From NCBI RefSeq assembly GCF_000271845.1, contig NZ_JH719395.1, forward strand, positions 1,527,769-1,591,768: DNA of 64,000 nt, read 5' to 3'. The position numbers and the translations under genes are program-made. Under the pieces are notes generated by a model that searched no databases, was not told the origin of the DNA, and saw only the letters and a program-made list of their open reading frames with translations. Origin of the DNA: Rhizobium leguminosarum bv. trifolii WSM2297 (GTDB lineage Bacteria; Pseudomonadota; Alphaproteobacteria; Rhizobiales; Rhizobiaceae). Positions 45,092 through 52,487 of this stretch are shown here, in pieces (the first letter of the stretch is position 1; the number at the start of each line of letters is the position of its first letter).

Positions 45092-45328
45092 TCAGAACAA
45101 CGCAATGATATTCGATGCCGTGGTCCCGGTCAGCGCCACGATCGCCGCATGCACCGGCAGGATTGTCCCGGCCGGCACGCTCTTGAAGATCACCGGATCC
45201 ACATCCCGCTGCAGCGCAATCGCCACATCACCCGCCGTGCCGATATAGAGCGCTCGCGCGCCAACAATCGCACTATCATTCGGCGTCACCACAACCGCCC
45301 GCGAGGCCGGAGCAATCGAAGGGTCCAT
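45092..45328 (-). CDS. Small phage spike/base-type protein
   Basis: 78 residues: MDPSIAPASRAVVVTPNDSAIVGARALYIGTAGDVAIALQRDVDPVIFKSVPAGTILPVHAAIVALTGTTASNIIALF. Beta-rich, with the N-terminal P-x-x-A-x-x-VTPNDS...RALYVGxAGD pattern seen in small phage spike-base proteins. ATG 45328 follows AAGGAGGACCACA. First gene of the remnant packaging operon. Confidence 0.7.
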   Translation of the reverse strand: MDPSIAPASRAVVVTPNDSAIVGARALYIGTAGDVAIALQRDVDPVIFKSVPAGTILPVHAAIVALTGTTASNIIALF

Positions 45329-45416
45329 TGTGGTCCTCCTTGTGAGGGGTGGGCTTGCCGGCACGGCCGCATGACGCGCTGCTTAGCTAGATTTGGCAAA
45401 AGGCGCTCCCCACCCT

Positions 45417-45505
45417 CCTTCATCCCAGGCCTTTGAGCCTGGGATCCATGCCCGCTGCCAATGGAGGCCAACGGGTCAAGCCAGGTCAAGCCCGAGGATG
45501 ACGGA
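45417..45505. repeat. REP-like intergenic repeat (type B copy 3, diverged)
   Basis: TTCATCCCAGGCCTTTGAG, CCTGGGATCCATGCCCGC and a GGTCAAGCCCGAGGATGACGG end. The second stem is altered by an extra GGTCAAGCCA. Lies just outside the prophage remnant. Confidence 0.7.
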
Positions 45506-45593
45506 GCAAGGGGTAAGCTCCGCGGCAAATCTGCGGTGGCGGTTCAGCCGCTGACCGGTTCGCAAGCGTGGCGAACAGCGCATAAGTTCGACG

Positions 45594-45666
45594 GGCGGCG
45601 CCGACCTTGACCGTCGACATCACCTTTGGACTCAAATTTCGCAGCTTGGATTTACGGTAGTTTTAA
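45594..45666. repeat. Direct repeat bracketing brnTA, left copy
   Basis: GTCGACATCACCTTTGGACT and CGCAGCTTGGATTTACGGTAG (45613-45662) match 46420-46469 at about 80 percent by eye, offset 807. The intervening 700 bases carry the BrnT/BrnA module. Confidence 0.75.
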
Positions 45667-45752
45667 ACGATCGGTTGGGCGATGATCAAGCGCTTTCAAG
45701 CGTAGAAATTCTCTTCGACACTGGTTCGGCAAAAAGTAGTGAAATTGCTTTT

Positions 45753-45800
45753 TTGTACGTACATTTATTTGCATGACGCCGCAAATTAATGTACATACAA
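45753..45800. promoter_or_regulatory. Candidate BrnA operator (long inverted repeat)
   Basis: 20-base arms at 45753-45772 and 45781-45800 match at 18 of 20 positions (core TGTACGTACAT / ATGTACATACA), with an 8-base spacer. It ends at or within the brnT start. BrnA normally represses its own operon. Confidence 0.6.
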
Positions 45801-45803
45801 ATT

Positions 45804-46052
45804 ATGAAAATGACCTGGGACGAAGCCAAGAGGATCGCCAATCTTCAGAAGCATGGCTTCGATTTCGACGACGTCTATCTCTTCGATTGGAGGAATGCCG
45901 TCATCACCAGCAGCCGCGACGGTCGTTTCAAGGCGATCGGCTATTATGAAGACGGAACCGCCGTCGTGATCTATGCGCTGCTCGGCAGCGAGGCCGTTTC
46001 GATCATCAGCTTTCGCCCGGCCAGCAATAAGGAAAGGAAGGTGCTTCCATGA
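45804..46052 (+). CDS. brnT: BrnT-family toxin
   Basis: 82 residues: MKMTWDEAKRIANLQKHGFDFDDVYLFDWRNAVITSSRDGRFKAIGYYEDGTAVVIYALLGSEAVSIISFRPASNKERK. BrnT hallmarks: WDxxKxxxNxxKHGxxFxxA-type N-terminus, R in the middle (GRF..IG), and the C-terminal RxAxxxER. RNase fold that inhibits translation. No clear ribosome binding site; ATG 45789, inside the operator, is an alternative. It overlaps brnA by four bases (ATGA). Confidence 0.87.
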   Translation: MKMTWDEAKRIANLQKHGFDFDDVYLFDWRNAVITSSRDGRFKAIGYYEDGTAVVIYALLGSEAVSIISFRPASNKERKVLP

Positions 46053-46372
46053 CCGCAAAATATCCAGTCAGGACGAAATTTCAGCCCGGCAATGGCTATT
46101 CGAAAGAGGACTGGGATGCCGTCGACAGCCCCGAACTGACCGACGAAGAGCTTGCATCGGCCCGCCCTGCGGCAGAAGTCCTGCCGAAAGCGTTTTTCGA
46201 CCATGTCGACGAAGTGCGCCGAGGCCGAGGCCGGCCGGCGCTCGAACAGACGAAGCAGACCATCACCATCCGGCTCGATCCCGATGTGATCGACCATTAT
46301 CGGTCAGGTGGAAAAGGATGGCAGAGCAGGATCAACGACGATCTGAGGAAGCTGTCCGGACTTCAGAAATGA
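46049..46372 (+). CDS. brnA: BrnA-family antitoxin
   Basis: 107 residues. The C-terminal ribbon-helix-helix reads QTKQTITIRLDPDVIDHYRSGGKGWQSRINDDLRKL, the BrnA DNA-binding part with GxGWQxRIN. The N-terminal part (FQPGNGYSKEDWDAVDSPELTDEEL) binds BrnT. ATGA overlap with the toxin gene. It represses the operon through the upstream inverted repeat (inference). Confidence 0.87.
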   Translation: MTAKYPVRTKFQPGNGYSKEDWDAVDSPELTDEELASARPAAEVLPKAFFDHVDEVRRGRGRPALEQTKQTITIRLDPDVIDHYRSGGKGWQSRINDDLRKLSGLQK

Positions 46373-46400
46373 CCGCTTTCTAAGCGATCCATCGTTCGAA

Positions 46401-46473
46401 GGGGCGCGCCAACTTGCTTGTCGACATCACCTCTGAATTCAAATCTCGCAGCGTGGATTTACAGTAGTCATAA
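46401..46473. repeat. Direct repeat bracketing brnTA, right copy
   Basis: GTCGACATCACCTCTGAATT and CGCAGCGTGGATTTACAGTAG at 46420-46469, partner of 45613-45662. The remaining sequence to 46566 shows no gene but precedes the dienelactone hydrolase, so includes its promoter. Confidence 0.75.
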
Positions 46474-46566
46474 CTGACGTGTCAGGGGGTGATCAAGGGC
46501 CCAGCTTTGCCAACCCTCGGCTCCGGCGTAGAATAGCAGACCGTCGGTCAAACGATGGAGGCGTCA

Positions 46567-47412
46567 GTGAAAACCGCGGGATTTGTTCTTTGCCTTGCCG
46601 CTTTCCTCGGCGTCACGCTCCCGGCAAACCCGGCTGATGCCGACGAATTGGTGCGGTTCGAAAGCGTTCCTGCAAAACTAAGCCCATTGCGAATACGCAA
46701 GGCTGCGGAACAAGGAGAAATTCTTGCTCAACCGCAGGGCACGCCATTGCAGGGATATTTATCCCGCCCGGAGGGCGATGGCCCTTTCCCGGCGGTCGTC
46801 GTCCTGCATGGCTGCGATGGCATGCGTCTGAGCGTCAAAGAGCTTTGGCCGAAACGGCTGGTCTCCTGGGGTTACGTCGTGCTTGTTGTTGATAGCTTCA
46901 CCACCCGCAACATCACAGATGCGTGTCAAAGTTCCCTCCCCGATCGCGTCTTCGACGCCTATGGCGCTTTGGAATTCTTATCGAAATCGAGCTTCGTCGA
47001 TGCGCAGCGCGTCGCCCTGATGGGCTTTTCGGCCGGCGGCACCGCGACCCTGGAGGGAACAAAAATCGAAGGCAATGAACAGCTGATGGATCACAAATTC
47101 AGGGCGGCGGTTGCCTATTACCCGGTCTGCGCGGCAACCCAGGGCGATGCGACGGTGCCGATCCTGATTTTGACGGGCGACCGGGACAATTGGAGCCCGA
47201 CGGAACGATGCCGGAAGAGGCTTGCCCGGCTGAGTGACGACAGCCCGCCGATCGAGCTCAATATCTACAAGGGCACGTACCACGATTTCGATGCGCCGGA
47301 ATTCGCCGTGGGAAGAAAGGTGTTGGGACATATCGAAAAATACAATCCCGACGCCGCACCAAAGTCCATCCGCAGCGTTCACGCCTTCCTGCGAAAGTAC
47401 CTGTTGGACTAG
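46567..47412 (+). CDS. Secreted dienelactone-hydrolase-family protein
   Basis: 281 residues. Signal peptide KTAGFVLCLAAFLGVTLPANPADADE, then alpha/beta hydrolase core: PAVVVLHGCDGMRLSV, nucleophile elbow GFSAGGTA, acid in LTGDRDNW and catalytic His in YKGTYHDFDAP. GTG 46567 is chosen because GGAGG lies 5 bases before it; ATG 46555 has no ribosome binding site. Probable periplasmic esterase; substrate unknown. Confidence 0.85.
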   Translation: MKTAGFVLCLAAFLGVTLPANPADADELVRFESVPAKLSPLRIRKAAEQGEILAQPQGTPLQGYLSRPEGDGPFPAVVVLHGCDGMRLSVKELWPKRLVSWGYVVLVVDSFTTRNITDACQSSLPDRVFDAYGALEFLSKSSFVDAQRVALMGFSAGGTATLEGTKIEGNEQLMDHKFRAAVAYYPVCAATQGDATVPILILTGDRDNWSPTERCRKRLARLSDDSPPIELNIYKGTYHDFDAPEFAVGRKVLGHIEKYNPDAAPKSIRSVHAFLRKYLLD

Positions 47413-47487
47413 CGAAAACCTCGCGATCTGGTGCGAGACAACATCGTATGCGCCAGCGGCGAGTGTGGCACCAGCGCACCCCAATCT

Positions 47488-47573
47488 CCGTCATTCCAGG
47501 CCTTGAGCCTGGAATCCATGCCCGCTGCCGATGGGCCGTCGTGGATCCTCGGGTCAAGCCCGAGGAGGACGGA
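47488..47573. repeat. REP-like intergenic repeat (type B copy 4)
   Basis: Complete two-stem form: CGTCATTCCAGGCCTTGAG, CCTGGAATCCATGCCCGC, GTGGATCCTCGGGTCAAGCC, CGAGGAGGACGG. It lies between convergent genes. Confidence 0.8.
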
Positions 47574-47685
47574 GGGTGGGGTGAACTCTGCGGTAAATCA
47601 GCGGATTATGAGAGTGCGCTTCCGCTCGCTTTCTTCACAGCAAAGGCGCGCCGACCGACTGCCGGTCGCGCGCCTTAGCCCAAGA

Positions 47686-48234
47686 CTAAAAACCGCTCGG
47701 TCGCCCGGAGCTGGTCGCCTGGCTCGCCGAAGACATAAACGCCTCTTCCTCCGTGGGCACCTTCCCCTCCGGGGTCAAATCGTCGACGGCCTTCGGGAGA
47801 TCGCGCCTCAGTCGCCCGAGAATCTCTTCATGCGAAAGGCCGGTGTTTCTGGCGATTTCGTTCAAAACATCCGGGCCGAGGGCTTCGGCGAGCTGGCCGT
47901 CATCGATCTCGGCATTCTGGCCGGGCTTTACCCATGAGTCGATCTTGTCGCCATGGCCGTTCTGCTGAAAGGTTTTGAGGAGATCGCCGAGACCGCCGCT
48001 GACGATGCCGCCGGAGGTCAGCCCGCCGAGAAGTCCGCCAAGACCACCGGAGCCGCCCAACCCACCGAGGATGCCGCCAAGCCCACCGGGCTGCTGGCCT
48101 CCGGGGCCATCCGGCTGGGGGTTGGCCTGCTGCGGGTTCTGGATGCCGCGCAGGAGTTCCCCGATCTTGTCTCGGTTCTGGTAGCCGGCAACGGCAAGAA
48201 CGGCGAGAAGCGCCTTCAATTGACCGCTCATCAT
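47686..48234 (-). CDS. YidB-family (DUF937) protein
   Basis: 182 residues. Starts MMSGQLKALLAVLAVAGYQNRDKIGELL, has a Gly/Gln/Pro-rich linker (GGILGGLGGSGGLGGLLGGL), then the YidB core LLKTFQQNGHGDKIDSWVKPGQNAEIDDGQLAEALGPDVLNEIARNTGLSHEEILGRL. Start 48234 follows GGGAGGATTTCATC. Function unknown; often membrane- or envelope-linked. Confidence 0.85.
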   Translation of the reverse strand: MMSGQLKALLAVLAVAGYQNRDKIGELLRGIQNPQQANPQPDGPGGQQPGGLGGILGGLGGSGGLGGLLGGLTSGGIVSGGLGDLLKTFQQNGHGDKIDSWVKPGQNAEIDDGQLAEALGPDVLNEIARNTGLSHEEILGRLRRDLPKAVDDLTPEGKVPTEEEAFMSSASQATSSGRPSGF

Positions 48235-48372
48235 GATGAAATCCTCCCATGGTGTTAAAGGCTGCAGGCGACCCAGGCAGAGTGCCACATGGGCAGCAAT
48301 GTCCGGAGCGCCCAAAGGTTCCGCGCCGGGCTCTTAAAGGCCCGGCCGTCCACCTTGCTGCTCACGCGCTGG

Positions 48373-48714
48373 TCAGATTTCCGGGCAACCGCGCCGATTT
48401 GCAAAGATCATCCGCTCCGGTCCGCGGCGCGTCATGCCCTGGACGACGATGCTGCGCGGCGACATGCGGACGACCTGCGCCCGATGAAGTCCTTCGCCGC
48501 GGGCAATATCGAGCGCATCACCCGGATCGCAGCCGCGCGGGCCGCGACGGTCATAGCGATCATAGCGGTCACGATCACGATCGCGATCGTAAACGCCGAC
48601 CCCGCCGGGGCCGATGCGCAGTTCCATATCCTGCGCCGCCGCGATCGTTGGCGAGATTGTCAAGCCGGTCATGCCGGCCAGGCCGATCAGGATAAACTGA
48701 AGAGATTTCCGCAT
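48373..48714 (-). CDS. Secreted hypothetical protein with Asp/Arg repeat
   Basis: 113 residues. Signal peptide MRKSLQFILIGLAGMTGLTISPTIAAAQD, then LRIGPGGVGVYDRDRDRDRYDRYDRRG, a DR-repeat, and a small C-terminal domain with two Cys (GCDPGDALDIARGEGLHRAQVVRMSPRSIVVQGM ... NRRGC). Start 48714 follows GGGAGGAACTC. Resembles small periplasmic proteins of unknown function in Rhizobiales. A disulfide between the Cys residues is possible. Confidence 0.75.
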   Translation of the reverse strand: MRKSLQFILIGLAGMTGLTISPTIAAAQDMELRIGPGGVGVYDRDRDRDRYDRYDRRGPRGCDPGDALDIARGEGLHRAQVVRMSPRSIVVQGMTRRGPERMIFANRRGCPEI

Positions 48715-48788
48715 GAGTTCCTCCCATTGTTTTCGTGCCTTATCGCAAGACCAACCTCGCCATGCGGATTTTGTTCCTTGCTCAGGCT

Positions 48789-48998
48789 CTAAGGCCCTTT
48801 GACGACCGAAGTCTCGACCCACGTATTCGAGACATCCTGCGGCGTGCCATTGTGTATGACCACCACCGTCATCCACATGTTTTGGCCCTCGATCAGATAG
48901 GCCGTGCCGCTTTCCCGGCGCTCTTTCGTTATCCGACCCAACGAAGCCGCAGACAGCCCAGCTTCGAAGGCTTCAATCTCAGCGTTCGAACACCGCAT
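48789..48998 (-). CDS. Possible short hypothetical protein
   Basis: 69 residues: MRCSNAEIEAFEAGLSAASLGRITKERRESGTAYLIEGQNMWMTVVVIHNGTPQDVSNTWVETSVVKGP. Protein-like composition with a weak CGGGA ribosome binding site. The 5' end abuts the truncated hydrolase fragment on the other strand, so it may itself be a remnant. Confidence 0.3.
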   Translation of the reverse strand: MRCSNAEIEAFEAGLSAASLGRITKERRESGTAYLIEGQNMWMTVVVIHNGTPQDVSNTWVETSVVKGP

Positions 48999-49330
48999 TC
49001 CCGGCCGTCGGCGTCATTCTCGTGTCTCCGTACCTGTCGGTTCTGTCGGTTGCGCAGACGCATTATCCGTTCCTCCCGGTCGAGGCTCTTCTCAAGGATC
49101 CCTTTCGCTCGGACTTCAACATAGGCAAAGTCAGACAACCAAAGTTGTTTATCCACGGCCGGCTTGATGACAGCATCCCGCTTTCTTCAGGGCAGGCGCT
49201 GTACGGCATCGCACCCGAGCCCAAGCAGATGTTGATCTATGACGGTGCGGGTCACAACGATATCTTGAACGATAGGCTGGTCGGGGACGTGATCCGTTTT
49301 GTGGAAGCGCTGCAAGGAAACGGGCCCTAA
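48995..49330 (+). pseudogene. 5'-truncated alpha/beta hydrolase (BEM46-like)
   Basis: Reads PAVGVILVSPYLSVLSVAQTHYPFLPVEALLKDPFRSDFNIGKVRQPKLFIHGRLDDSIPLSSGQALYG ... GAGHNDIL: the C-terminal half of a BEM46-like hydrolase with the Asp (GRLDDSIP) and His (GAGHND) of the triad. The N-terminal half with the oxyanion loop and Ser nucleophile is absent, and no start with a ribosome binding site precedes it. Confidence 0.75.
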
Positions 49331-49459
49331 ATACGACGCGGCTGCAATGCCTGCTTAAGGACGCGTCCCGCTTTATTGCGAAGGGTCGAACTTTTTCCCG
49401 TCATTGCCAATCCATCACAATTGCCTTTGACATTTCGCTGCATGCAATATATCCATATG

Positions 49460-49487
49460 GCTATATAGCTACATGGTGATATATGGA
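49460..49487. promoter_or_regulatory. Palindromic promoter region of the ArsR operon
   Basis: GCTATATAGC (49460-49469) is a perfect palindrome, and TCCATAT (49452-49458) / ATATGGA (49481-49487) flank it, the second overlapping the arsR-type start. A likely binding site for the encoded repressor. Confidence 0.45.
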
Positions 49488-49815
49488 CGACAGTCTGGAT
49501 GCGATTTTCTCCGCGCTTTCCGATCCGACGAGGAGAGCAATTCTTGGGCGGCTTGCGAATGGCAAGGCCACGGTGGCCGAACTCGCTGATCCCTTCGAAC
49601 TGTCCCAGCCTGCCATATCAAAGCATCTCAAGGTGCTGGAACAGGCGGGATTGATCCGCTCCGGCCGTGAAGCGAATTCGCGGCCTCGTGTGCTCGAGCC
49701 GGCCGCGTTGAAGACAATTGCTGATTGGATCGCCGATTACAGACGCTTCTGGGATCAAAGCTTTGATCGTCTCGATGACTATCTATCCAAGGTACAAGGA
49801 TACGAAAATGACTAA
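49483..49815 (+). CDS. ArsR-family transcriptional regulator
   Basis: 110 residues: MDDSLDAIFSALSDPTRRAILGRLANGKATVAELADPFELSQPAISKHLKVLEQAGLIRSGREANSRPRVLEP, the classic ArsR winged helix. No metal-binding Cys cluster, which fits the PadR/AHSA1-linked ArsR group. First gene of a three-gene operon with an SRPBCC protein and a GST; its stop overlaps the next gene by 8 bases. Confidence 0.93.
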   Translation: MDDSLDAIFSALSDPTRRAILGRLANGKATVAELADPFELSQPAISKHLKVLEQAGLIRSGREANSRPRVLEPAALKTIADWIADYRRFWDQSFDRLDDYLSKVQGYEND

Positions 49816-50293
49816 TTCGGAAACCGACACCGACAACACCCGCGAGCTGGTGCTGGTACGAAGGTTCAATGCCCCATGCGATCTTGTTTTCAGGGCATGG
49901 ACCGACCCGAACGCCTTGGCGCAATGGTGCGGTCCTCACGGTTTCAAGGCGGTGGGCGACCGACTTGAGACCTGGCCCGGCGGCAGACATCGCGCCTGCC
50001 TGATTTCACCAGATGGAGAGGAACATTGGGTCGGCGGCAAATATCTGGAGGTCGAGCCGCCGCACAGGCTTGTCTTCACCCATGCCTGGGAGACCGCAAC
50101 CGGCGAAAACAGCCCGGAAACGGTCGTCACCATCACCTTCCGGGAAAGCGACGGAGGCACGGAAATGACGTTTCGGCAGAGCGGATTTGCAAGCGCATCA
50201 TCACTGGAGGGTCATGAAGCCGGCTGGTCGCAAAGCTTCGAGCGATTGAGCATTTTTCTCGGGACTGAATCCGAAGGGGCGAACCATGCGTGA
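49808..50293 (+). CDS. SRPBCC (AHSA1-type) domain protein
   Basis: 161 residues. Signature RELVLVRRFNAPCDLVFRAWTDPNALAQWCGPHGF, then WVGGKYLEVEPPHRLVFTHAW and VVTITFRESDGGTEMTFRQSGF, ending GWSQSFERLSIFL: the AHSA1 START-like hydrophobic-pocket fold. Always paired with ArsR regulators in such operons. Binds a hydrophobic ligand (inference). Overlaps the ArsR stop by 8 bases. Confidence 0.9.
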   Translation: MTNSETDTDNTRELVLVRRFNAPCDLVFRAWTDPNALAQWCGPHGFKAVGDRLETWPGGRHRACLISPDGEEHWVGGKYLEVEPPHRLVFTHAWETATGENSPETVVTITFRESDGGTEMTFRQSGFASASSLEGHEAGWSQSFERLSIFLGTESEGANHA

Positions 50294-50300
50294 GGCGGCG

Positions 50301-50906
50301 ATGAAGCTCTACTATTGCGAGACGCTCAATCCCCGGAAGGCCTGCGCCGCCGCTCGTTTTCTGAAAGCCGACGTCGAGTTCGTCAGGGTCGACCTGGCAA
50401 GCGGAGAACAGCGCAGCGCAGAATTCCTGGCGCTGAACCCGAACGGCAAAGTCCCGGTGCTGCAGGATGAGGCCGGAAGTTTATGGGAAGCGAACGCCAT
50501 CATGTGCAGGCTGTCCGACACAGTCGCATCGGATTTCTGGCCGCATGACCACCGGCAGATCGACGTGCTGCGCTGGTTAAGCTGGGATGCCAGCCATTTC
50601 ACCCGGCACGGGGCAACGCTGTGGTTCGAAAAATTGATCAAGCCGTTGTTCGGCGGGGAGCCCGACGTTGCCGTCATCGAAGATGCGAAAACGAGTTTTC
50701 GACTCCATGGTCGCGTGCTCGACGATCATCTGGCCAAGAATAGCGTCGCCGTCGGCAAGACCCTGACTGTGGCGGATTTCGCCTTGGCCGCTGCACTTCC
50801 TTATGCAGCCGCTGCCGAGATTCCCCTCGCCGAGTTTCGGCATATCCAAACCTGGTACGAGCGGCTTGAAGAGCTGGATGCGTGGCGAAACCCTTTCCCG
50901 GCCTGA
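50301..50906 (+). CDS. Glutathione S-transferase family protein
   Basis: 201 residues: MKLYYCETLNPRKACAAARFLKADVEFVRVDL, NPNGKVPVLQDEAGSLWEANAIMCRLSD (cis-Pro and the EA/N pair), then helices with GKTLTVADFALAAALPYA. Start 50301 follows GAGGCGGCG; ATG 50286 is an alternative. Third gene after ArsR and SRPBCC, so co-regulated detoxification is likely. Confidence 0.85.
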   Translation: MKLYYCETLNPRKACAAARFLKADVEFVRVDLASGEQRSAEFLALNPNGKVPVLQDEAGSLWEANAIMCRLSDTVASDFWPHDHRQIDVLRWLSWDASHFTRHGATLWFEKLIKPLFGGEPDVAVIEDAKTSFRLHGRVLDDHLAKNSVAVGKTLTVADFALAAALPYAAAAEIPLAEFRHIQTWYERLEELDAWRNPFPA

Positions 50907-51035
50907 GAGGGCACGGGCGAAGGACACTCTTGCGAGGGTAAAAGGCGTTCGCGACGGCGCGTGAATTTATCGAGCCCGGCCAACTGCCGTCACAGGAAAA
51001 ACGCCGTGACAGGCAATGGGCCGAAGCGCCGCCGC

Positions 51036-51386
51036 CTATGCATGCGCCGGGCGCCAATGCGGATAGGTGACAAAGGCGGTGAGCGCGCCCTCCTCGTGCG
51101 AGCGGATGGTCACCGTTTCGCCCTTGGGCATGTAGACGATCTCGCCCGGCCCGGCGGTGACGGTTCCGGCCTCTGTCGAAACCGAGAGCCGTCCTTCGAG
51201 AACGATCATGACGTCGTCAACATCAATGGTCTCGGTGAGGCTCTGGCCGGGCGCGTAGCGTCCGTAGCCGATGCTGACCGGCCCGCCTTGCTGTTCGTCG
51301 ACCAGATTGCCGACGAAGATATCTGCCTCTTGCCCAGGGGAACGCTCCAGCGAAGCGTCCGTCAGCGCGAATTTACGCATTTTCAT
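51036..51386 (-). CDS. Cupin-domain protein
   Basis: 116 residues. MKMRKFALTDASLERSPGQEADIFVGNLVDEQQGGPVSIGYGRYAPGQSLTETIDVDDVMIVLEGRLSVSTEAGTVTAGPGEIVYMPKGETVTIRSHEEG is a single cupin barrel; its first motif has few His, so metal binding is uncertain. EutQ-like in length and motif PGEIVYMPKGE. Start 51386 follows GGAGGAAGATC. Role unknown. Confidence 0.8.
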   Translation of the reverse strand: MKMRKFALTDASLERSPGQEADIFVGNLVDEQQGGPVSIGYGRYAPGQSLTETIDVDDVMIVLEGRLSVSTEAGTVTAGPGEIVYMPKGETVTIRSHEEGALTAFVTYPHWRPAHA

Positions 51387-51936
51387 GATCTTCCTCCATT
51401 GCCGCGGCGGGAGGTAGCGCGGATATCTCCCGCGCCAAGTGGCTGGCATCAGCGATTGAATTGACCAGGCCTATTGGAGCTTTTATAAAACAGCTCTTGC
51501 GAAACTCCGGACCAGCCAAAATAACGATTTTAAATCAATGGCTTTTACCGGACGCCGGGACGGCTGTCGGCATCGACATGGAGAAGCACAATTATCAAGA
51601 TAATGGTCTTGCTGCACAGCGCCGATGGCCTGGATTGGCAGTCTCCCCCGAAAGGCACAAGCCTGAAGACATTGAGCGAAGCCGAAGAACAAGGCTTCAT
51701 CTTGATCCGCGGGGAATTTCAGAAACGACAATTCCGTCTGACAAAGCTGGGCTCCGACTATGTCGGGCGCGACAAGCGGCGGCTGGAAGCTCGCAGGCTC
51801 TGAATAGGCGCCGACAAAATAGCCCCCTGCAATCCGAATATCGATTGCACAGCCGCGACAATACCCAAAGCACGGCTGGTGCAAGCGCCGGCGCATCGGC
51901 CGGTGTGATCGGCATCAGGCCGAGCACGGCGCAATC
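51387..51936. other. Intergenic region with one weak small ORF
   Basis: Apart from the 51603-51803 frame, nothing is recognisable. Sequence looks like decayed coding DNA with lower GC in 51480-51600. Confidence 0.35.
51603..51803 (+). CDS. Possible short hypothetical protein
   Basis: 66 residues: MVLLHSADGLDWQSPPKGTSLKTLSEAEEQGFILIRGEFQKRQFRLTKLGSDYVGRDKRRLEARRL. Composition is protein-like and basic at the C-terminus, resembling a winged-helix tail. Only a weak ribosome binding site (AAGATA) and no known family. May be a remnant. Confidence 0.35.
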   Translation: MVLLHSADGLDWQSPPKGTSLKTLSEAEEQGFILIRGEFQKRQFRLTKLGSDYVGRDKRRLEARRL

Positions 51937-52317
51937 CTATTTCTCAGCGCGGTTGAGAAGAATGCGCATTTCGTCAAAGCGGCGCTTGCGGTCAGCGTCA
52001 TCGACGTTCGGTGAATAGCACGTGCTCGACACGCAGAAGCGCACCAGGTTGTGCGGCTTGTCCGCCTTGTCGAACTCGCAGTCGAATATGTCGGTCATTT
52101 CGGCCGGCGCCGTTCCCTGCCGCGTCGAATACGACATGCGGACACCCGGCGGCTTCAACTCGGGAAAGGATTGCACGGTGCCGATAGCGAGCTGATCGGT
52201 CATGAAGAAGCTCTTTGCCACGGATTTGCAGGTATTCTCGAGCTCAGGCGACTGCGCCATCGCATTTGCGGGCAAGGCGAACGCGCCAAAGGCAAATAAT
52301 ATGATCGGCTTACGCAC
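51937..52317 (-). CDS. Secreted hypothetical protein
   Basis: 126 residues starting at GTG 52317, with GGAGGAAAGCA just upstream. Signal peptide RKPIILFAFGAFALPANAMAQ, then SPELENTCKSVAKSFFMTDQLAIGTVQSFPELKPPGVRMSYSTRQG and two further Cys (FDCEF, CVSSTCYSP). Probably periplasmic with disulfides. No family recognised. Confidence 0.75.
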   Translation of the reverse strand: MRKPIILFAFGAFALPANAMAQSPELENTCKSVAKSFFMTDQLAIGTVQSFPELKPPGVRMSYSTRQGTAPAEMTDIFDCEFDKADKPHNLVRFCVSSTCYSPNVDDADRKRRFDEMRILLNRAEK

Positions 52318-52487
52318 TGCTTTCCTCCACTGTCTCTGTCGATTGAGGTAGAGCGGTGAGAGCAAAAGCAAATGGTGGCCTGACTGTGGTGAATGCTGCC
52401 GTCAGCAACGCCATCAGTCCCCCGTTCCCTTGCGTGTGCCCCGAAGGTATCTATTGTCGACGAATGCCGGGCGGTTGGGAGTATGTA

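Noticed and set aside
45594..45666. Coding gene ends in the brnTA-flanking repeats
   Set aside because: Both copies have a short open frame ending in TAG, but substitutions are not biased to third codon positions.
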